Part shown: one piece after another, positions 60,354 through 64,000 of the stretch
How positions within the stretch are numbered: position 1 is the first letter of the stretch
Layout of the letters: the number at the start of each line of letters is the position of its first letter
DNA from: Cacconaster sp045114175
GTDB lineage: Bacteria; Bacteroidota; Bacteroidia; Bacteroidales; UBA932
Assembly: GCA_045114175.1 (NCBI GenBank)
Contig: JBGUJZ010000006.1
Span: 62,001 to 126,000, forward strand
Direction: 5' to 3'
DNA length: 64,000 nucleotides
The notes under the pieces: model-generated
Database searches by the model: none
Seen by the model: only the letters and a program-made list of their open reading frames with translations
Told to the model about the DNA's origin: nothing
Position numbers and translations under genes: made by a program

Positions 60354-61003
60354 TGATTTCCGCCCTTCACATCAACAAATCCTTCGGGACCCTCCAGGTC
60401 CTGAAGGATATTTGTTTTACGGCTTCCGGTGCGGAGGTGGTCAGCATTGTGGGCGCCTCCGGAGCCGGAAAGTCCACCCTGTTGCAGATTCTGGGATCGC
60501 TGTCGCGACCGGATTCCGGCAAGGTGGAGATAGACGGCGTAGATATCTACTCGTTGCCCTCTTCCGAACTGGCGGCTTTCCGCAACCGGAAGATTGGGTT
60601 TGTCTTCCAGTTCAACAATCTGCTGCCCGAGTTTACGGCGCTGGAGAATGTGATGATTCCGGCGCTGATTGGCGGGCGTTCGCGGCGGGAAGCCTCGGCG
60701 GCTGCCGAATCTTTGCTGCGGGAACTGGGGCTGGGCGACCGCCTTTCTCATAAGCCGGGCGAACTCTCCGGCGGTGAACAACAGCGTGTGGCCGTGGCCC
60801 GGGCGCTGGTGAATTCGCCGGCGGTGCTCTTCGCCGACGAACCCTCCGGTAATCTGGACAGCCGCACCAAAGAGGACTTGCACCGGATGTTCTTCGACCT
60901 GCGCGACCGCCACGGCGTCACAATCGTGATCGTCACCCACGACCGCGACCTCGCCGCCCTCTCCGACCGCGTCCTGGAGATGAAGGACGGACAGTTTGTT
61001 TAG
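60353..61003 (+). CDS. LolD-like ABC transporter ATPase
   Basis: A protein of 216 residues with Walker A VGASGAGKST, Q-loop VFQFNNLLPEFTALENV, signature LSGGEQQRVAVARAL, Walker B VLFADEPSGNLDS and H-loop IVTHDRDLA. It is the MacB/LolD subclass that partners FtsX-type permeases in lipoprotein release or peptide export. It starts with GTG overlapping the last base of the EF-G2 stop codon, so translation is coupled. No LolC/E permease is adjacent; the permease beside mutS is of a fitting type but 43 kb away. Confidence 0.9.
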   Translation: MISALHINKSFGTLQVLKDICFTASGAEVVSIVGASGAGKSTLLQILGSLSRPDSGKVEIDGVDIYSLPSSELAAFRNRKIGFVFQFNNLLPEFTALENVMIPALIGGRSRREASAAAESLLRELGLGDRLSHKPGELSGGEQQRVAVARALVNSPAVLFADEPSGNLDSRTKEDLHRMFFDLRDRHGVTIVIVTHDRDLAALSDRVLEMKDGQFV

Positions 61004-61086
61004 GGAAAGCGTTCGGCATCCTCAGTCTTCTGTCCCTGTTCATGACGCCCTTGCAATGTAAAACAATGATGCTCTGTGAGATAGTT

Positions 61087-61121
61087 AAAGTCATACCCCC
61101 TGTCTGGCGGGGGAGGACTTT
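61087..61121. repeat. Intergenic palindrome between the LolD-like gene and trmN6
   Basis: Outer arms AAAGTC (61087-61092) and GACTTT (61116-61121) and inner arms CCCCC (61096-61100) and GGGGG (61109-61113) around an 8-nt loop. It lies in a 153-bp gap with no ORF of its own. There is no T-run, so it is not a clear terminator. It may belong to the same kind of dispersed palindromes as those in rsmA and trmN6. Confidence 0.5.
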
Positions 61122-61156
61122 GCTTATATCTCTGATAGTCTGAGAGTTCCATTGCG

Positions 61157-62083
61157 ATGTTCCGATTCAAACAATTCAGCGTACAGCAGGAGGTCTCCGC
61201 CATGAAGGTGGGGACCGACGGGGTGCTGCTCGGCGCCTGGGCTGGCCTCTCCCCGGATGATCGCATAGCGCTGGACGTGGGCACAGGTACAGGGCTGATC
61301 GCCTTGATGTTGGCCCAGCGGATGGCTGCTTCGGCCTGCAGCCCGGTCATTGTAACAGAAGGGTCCGGTCACGGAGCCGGGGGGACGACCCCTGGCATTT
61401 CTCTTGATACATTGCCCGACGAAAAGCCGGAACGAGAAAACAGATGGGAGATTTTGGGTGTCGACATTGATGAAGCGGCGGCTGGCGAAGCTGCGGCGAA
61501 CTTTGCGGCGTCGCCCTGGGCCTCCCGCCTGGCCGCCCATTCCGTGAGTCTTCAGACATTCGTCTCGAAATGGGAACAAAAACCCAGCTTTTTGTTCCCG
61601 ACACAGACTCCGGACCCCGTTCCGGGCACAAATACCCCCGATTTTGTTCCCGAAACCCTTTCAGACAGCGGCCCGGACCTGCGTTTCTTCGACCTCATCG
61701 TTTCCAATCCGCCATTCTTCTCGGCGTCGCTCAAGGCTCCGGAGGCCCGGCGGCGGGCGGCGCGGCACGACGACACGCTGCCCCCGGCGGAACTCATCGC
61801 CGCCGCCCGCCGGCTGCTCGCCCCGAGCGGCCGCCTCGCCGTGATCTATCCCCCGGAAGAGGCCCGCGCTTTCGTCATGGAAGCCGAGGCGGCCGGCCTC
61901 TACCTCAATCGCCTGACGCGGGTCATCTCCGTGGCCGGCCAGCCCCCCAAACGCCACCTGATGGAATTCACTCGCACCGCCGCCCTCCCGACCTTCTCCG
62001 ACCTCGTCCTCCACGACGGCCCCGGCGCCGCTCGCTCCACAGCCTACCTCGCCCTCACCGCCGACTTTTATCTCGACGATTAG
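61157..62083 (+). CDS. trmN6: tRNA1(Val) adenine-37 N6-methyltransferase (TrmN6/YfiC) with two insertions
   Basis: A protein of 308 residues; E. coli YfiC has 245. The family core is present: FRFKQFSVQQEVSAMKVGTDGVLLGAW, motif I LDVGTGTGLIALMLAQR (39-55), acidic motif ILGVDIDE, NFAASPWASRL and the catalytic SNPPFF (183-188) followed by AARHDDTL. Two stretches do not belong to the family: residues about 58-98, between the motif I helix and strand beta-2, and about 139-176, just before FFDLIVSNPPF. Removing both gives nearly the normal length. The second contains a perfect DNA palindrome. The insertions are low-complexity with Pro/Thr/Gly, so they probably form surface loops and activity may be retained. 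Confidence 0.9.
   Translation: MFRFKQFSVQQEVSAMKVGTDGVLLGAWAGLSPDDRIALDVGTGTGLIALMLAQRMAASACSPVIVTEGSGHGAGGTTPGISLDTLPDEKPERENRWEILGVDIDEAAAGEAAANFAASPWASRLAAHSVSLQTFVSKWEQKPSFLFPTQTPDPVPGTNTPDFVPETLSDSGPDLRFFDLIVSNPPFFSASLKAPEARRRAARHDDTLPPAELIAAARRLLAPSGRLAVIYPPEEARAFVMEAEAAGLYLNRLTRVISVAGQPPKRHLMEFTRTAALPTFSDLVLHDGPGAARSTAYLALTADFYLDD
61572..61599 (+). repeat. Palindrome inside trmN6 with a third half-copy
   Basis: GGGAACAAAAA (61572-61582) and TTTTTGTTCCC (61589-61599) are a perfect 11-bp inverted repeat with a 6-nt loop. The right arm with its flank, TTTTGTTCCCGA (61590-61601), recurs as a direct repeat at 61642-61653. Both lie within the second insertion of the methyltransferase and are translated (KPSFLFPT, PDFVPET). 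Confidence 0.7.
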
Positions 62084-62086
62084 CGA

Positions 62087-62117
62087 GGCTACTGTCCCGT
62101 TTTTCGGGAGAGTAGCC
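62087..62117. repeat. Hairpin after trmN6
   Basis: GGCTACT (62087-62093) pairs with AGTAGCC (62111-62117) and TCCCG (62095-62099) with CGGGA (62105-62109), with a single G-G mismatch and a TTTTT loop. It starts 4 nt after the trmN6 stop and has no T-run behind it, so termination is uncertain. It may be one half of a longer repeat unit with the hairpin at 62135-62171. Confidence 0.55.
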
Positions 62118-62134
62118 TTGAAATGCCCCATTTT

Positions 62135-62171
62135 CGTGGCTAGTGGCACACGGAATGGGACGGTAGCCACG
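62135..62171. repeat. Inverted repeat upstream of the transketolase promoter
   Basis: CGTGGCTA (62135-62142) and TAGCCACG (62164-62171) form a perfect 8-bp inverted repeat with a 21-nt spacer, ending just before the TTG of the transketolase promoter. An operator or part of a repeat element. Confidence 0.45.
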
Positions 62172-62175
62172 ATTG

Positions 62176-62206
62176 TTGTCAGAACGGGACAAAATATGTA
62201 GTTTTG
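62176..62206 (+). promoter_or_regulatory. Promoter for the transketolase genes (TTG-N20-TAGTTTTG)
   Basis: TTG at 62176-62178 and TAGTTTTG at 62199-62206 with spacer 20 fit the consensus, with a leader of about 30 nt before the ATG at 62243. Confidence 0.7.
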
Positions 62207-62242
62207 TAGGCAGAAACCCAATAGACATATTATCCATAAACT

Positions 62243-63088
62243 ATGGCTAAAGAATACACACTGGAGCAAATCTCCTCGCAGGTCCGCCGCGACATCGTGC
62301 GGATGGTGACACAGGCCGCTTCGGGCCACCCGGGCGGATCGCTGAGTAGCACCGACATTCTCACCTGGCTCTTTTTCAAAGAGATGAACGTGACGCCGGA
62401 AACCTGGAACCGCGGCGGCAAAAACCTTGATATGTTCTTCCTGTCGGCGGGCCACATCACCCCCGTCTACTACAGCGTCCTGGCGCGCCGCGGCTACTTC
62501 CCCGTTGAGGAGTTGAACACCTTCCGCCGTTTCGGTTCCCGCCTGCAGGGACACCCTTGCGTAGAGAAGGGGCTTCCGGGTGTAAACCAGGCAGCCGGCT
62601 CGCTGGGGCAGGGTCTTTCCGTGGCACTCGGCGCCGCACTGGGCAAGAAGATTGCCGGTGATCCCCGCCGCGTCTTCGTGCTGGTAGGTGACGGCGAGAG
62701 TGAAGAGGGCCAGATCTGGGAGGCAGCAATCATGGCCGCCCACCAGAAGGCAGACAACCTGGTGGCCATCACGGACTGGAACCACAAACAGATCGACGGT
62801 GACACGGAAGATGTTGCCGGCCTGGGCGACCTCTCCGAGAAGTGGCGCGCCTTCGGCTGGGAAACCATCGTTGCCGACGGCCATGACTTCAAGGCCATCG
62901 AAAAGGCATTTGCCGATGCCCGCGCAAAGGGCGGCAAAGGCAAGCCGGTGATGATACTCTTCAAGACGGAAATGGGCCACGGCGTGGACTTTATGGCCGG
63001 TACCCATAAGTGGCATGGCAAGAATCCTTCGCAGGAACAGTGCGACGCTGCCATGGCGCAACTTCCGGAAACCCTCGGCGACTTTTAG
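62243..63088 (+). CDS. Transketolase, N-terminal (thiamine-diphosphate-binding) subunit
   Basis: A protein of 281 residues, corresponding to the first third of a full transketolase, as in split archaeal and anaerobe enzymes. Motifs: AASGHPGGSLSSTDILTWLFF, FFLSAGHITPVYYSVLARRGYF, GSRLQGHP, GSLGQGLSVALGAAL and the ThDP motif GDGESEEGQIWEAA ... NLVAITDWNHKQIDG. It transfers two-carbon units in the pentose phosphate pathway and acts together with the C-terminal subunit encoded next. The 106-bp gap to that gene holds a phased AAACG element, which may tune the ratio of the two subunits. Confidence 0.93.
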   Translation: MAKEYTLEQISSQVRRDIVRMVTQAASGHPGGSLSSTDILTWLFFKEMNVTPETWNRGGKNLDMFFLSAGHITPVYYSVLARRGYFPVEELNTFRRFGSRLQGHPCVEKGLPGVNQAAGSLGQGLSVALGAALGKKIAGDPRRVFVLVGDGESEEGQIWEAAIMAAHQKADNLVAITDWNHKQIDGDTEDVAGLGDLSEKWRAFGWETIVADGHDFKAIEKAFADARAKGGKGKPVMILFKTEMGHGVDFMAGTHKWHGKNPSQEQCDAAMAQLPETLGDF

Positions 63089-63103
63089 TATCCGCGTTTC
63101 CGA

Positions 63104-63143
63104 AAGCGAAAATAAACGTAAGCAAACGTTTAAAAACGGATGG
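63104..63143 (+). repeat. Helically phased AAACG element upstream of the second transketolase gene
   Basis: AAACG at 63114, 63124 and 63134, each 10 bp apart, preceded in phase by AAGCG at 63104; the last unit continues with GATGG. The layout is the same as before mrp, lying 16 nt after the first subunit's stop and about 51 nt before the ATG of the second. Confidence 0.6.
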
Positions 63144-63194
63144 TGACGAAAACCTCAATCATCAGAGACATAGACTAATAGAACGACTTGAACC

Positions 63195-64000
63195 ATGAAA
63201 GAATATATCAATACCGGTAACAAAGATACCCGTTCGGGTTTCGGCGCAGGGCTGGCCGAACTGGGACGGACCAACCCCAAGGTCGTGGCGCTGACCGCCG
63301 ACCTCAAGGGTTCCCTCAAGATGGATGAATTCGCTGCCGAGCACCCGGAGCGCTACTTCGAGTGCGGCATCGCGGAGGCCAACATGATTGGCGTGGCGGC
63401 CGGCCTGGCCATTGACGGCTACATTCCCTTCGCCGGCACCTTTGCAAACTTTGCGAGTGCGCGTGTGTACGACCAGATCCGCCAGAGCGTCTGCTACTCC
63501 CGCACCAACGTCAAGATCGCCGCATCGCACGCGGGCGTGACCCTGGGCGAAGACGGCGCCACCCACCAGACCCTCGAGGACCTGGGTATGATGCGCATGC
63601 TCCCCGAAATGGTGGTCCTTTCGCCGTGCGACTACAACCAGACCAAGGCGGCGACTATCGCTGCCGCTGCCTACGACGGCCCCGTCTATCTGCGCTTCGG
63701 CCGTCCCTCCGTCCCCAACTTCACCCCGGCCGACGCCAAATTTGAAATCGGCAAGGCTATCCAGTTGGAAGAGGGAAAGGACCTCACCATCCTGGCCACC
63801 GGCCATCTGGTTTGGGAGGCTATCCTCGCTACGCAAGAACTTGAAAAACAGGGTATCAGCGTAGATCTTTTCAATATCGCTACCATCAAGCCGCTCGATG
63901 AGGAAGCTATCCTCGCATCGGCTGCCAAAACGGGTCGCGTGGTTTGTGCGGAGGAGCACATGATCGCCGGTGGCCTGGGTGAAGCGGTGGCCGGCCTGCT
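63195..64000 (+). CDS. Transketolase, C-terminal (pyrimidine-binding) subunit, truncated by the window end
   Basis: The first 268 codons of a gene of normally about 310-320. DTRSGFGAGLAELGRTNPKVVALTADLKGS, FECGIAEANMIGVAAGLAIDGYIPFAGTFANFASARVYDQIRQSVCYS and HAGVTLGEDGATHQTLEDLGMMRML are typical of the pyrimidine-binding domain, with the catalytic Glu in GIAEANM. The start of the C-terminal domain (LTILATGHLVWEAI) is also visible. No stop is reached before base 64000. It forms a heterodimer with the product of the preceding gene. Confidence 0.95.
   Translation, partial: MKEYINTGNKDTRSGFGAGLAELGRTNPKVVALTADLKGSLKMDEFAAEHPERYFECGIAEANMIGVAAGLAIDGYIPFAGTFANFASARVYDQIRQSVCYSRTNVKIAASHAGVTLGEDGATHQTLEDLGMMRMLPEMVVLSPCDYNQTKAATIAAAAYDGPVYLRFGRPSVPNFTPADAKFEIGKAIQLEEGKDLTILATGHLVWEAILATQELEKQGISVDLFNIATIKPLDEEAILASAAKTGRVVCAEEHMIAGGLGEAVAGL

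Noticed and set aside
60353..61003. LolD-like ATPase as the partner of the permease next to mutS
   Set aside because: Subclass fits, but the genes are 43 kb apart on different transcripts, and genomes of this group have several such pairs; no evidence links these two.
1..64000. tRNA, rRNA, riboswitch, insertion sequence, integrase or prophage genes
   Set aside because: Gaps between genes are all under about 250 bp, and none shows a cloverleaf, a T-box or riboswitch core, a transposase or terminal repeats with target duplications that I could recognise.

Overview
The window is a chromosomal segment of a member of the Bacteroidota, most probably order Bacteroidales. The signs are: a SusC/SusD pair, a fimbrillin (type V pilus) locus, a TonB-family protein, a second EF-G of the Bacteroidales EF-G2 type, split transketolase subunits, a free methionine-R-sulfoxide reductase, and start sites without Shine-Dalgarno sequences but with the Bacteroidota -7 promoter box TAnnTTTG (about eighteen instances, several in divergent pairs). 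The DNA is fairly GC-rich, higher than typical Bacteroides, so a Rikenellaceae-like or related lineage is possible. The genus cannot be fixed from this window. I see no rRNA, tRNA, CRISPR array, prophage or insertion sequence.

Layout. 1-5.9 kb: start of mnmG, ybeY, a TonB-family protein, a P1 (DmpA-like) peptidase, hflX, an alpha/beta hydrolase and ruvB. 5.9-15.8 kb: an N-terminal-nucleophile amidohydrolase overlapping mfd, then an envelope group (outer-membrane protein, secreted TPR-like protein, lptC, PpiD/SurA-like isomerase). 15.8-22.3 kb: mutS with a FtsX/MacB-type permease on the minus strand, a degenerate beta-lactamase-fold protein, rsmA and msrC. 22.4-28.4 kb: a SusC/SusD pair with a third lipoprotein carrying two almost identical 150-residue repeats, closed by a strong terminator. 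28.4-37.4 kb: an N-formylglutamate-amidohydrolase-like lipoprotein, an EEP-family hydrolase, thyA-folA-SNF transporter, ychF, a tandem SGNH lipoprotein and aspS. 37.5-48.4 kb: a fimbrial locus (OmpA/DUF3575 protein, DUF5119 lipoprotein, five fimbrillin, anchor or tip-like lipoproteins). 48.4-58.2 kb, mostly minus strand: an SGNH esterase, TfoX-N protein, small BamE-like lipoprotein, a membrane protein with a MINPP-like histidine phosphatase, an outer-membrane beta-barrel receptor, mrp, and a single ORF joining glycerate kinase to ribonuclease HII. 58.2-64 kb: EF-G2, a LolD-like ATPase, trmN6 and the two transketolase subunits (the second cut by the window end).

Most unusual points. (1) The glycerate kinase-RNase HII gene fusion. 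(2) Palindromic DNA lying in frame inside two RNA methyltransferase genes, rsmA and trmN6, at the same place in the fold (between the SAM-binding helix and strand beta-2), with a second insertion in trmN6. (3) A short intergenic element made of AAACG words spaced exactly 10 bp apart and ending in AAACGGAT, found upstream of aspS, mrp and the second transketolase gene in the same orientation relative to each gene. (4) A 142-bp paired-hairpin element near 50.5 kb. (5) Two proteins that have lost their catalytic residues (a beta-lactamase-fold protein and the first domain of a tandem SGNH protein). (6) A Thr-Arg site shortly after the lipobox in all five fimbrillin-like proteins, fitting trypsin-like maturation of the pilus.

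Family assignments rest on reading the translations. No database search was possible, and copy numbers of the repeats outside this window are unknown.
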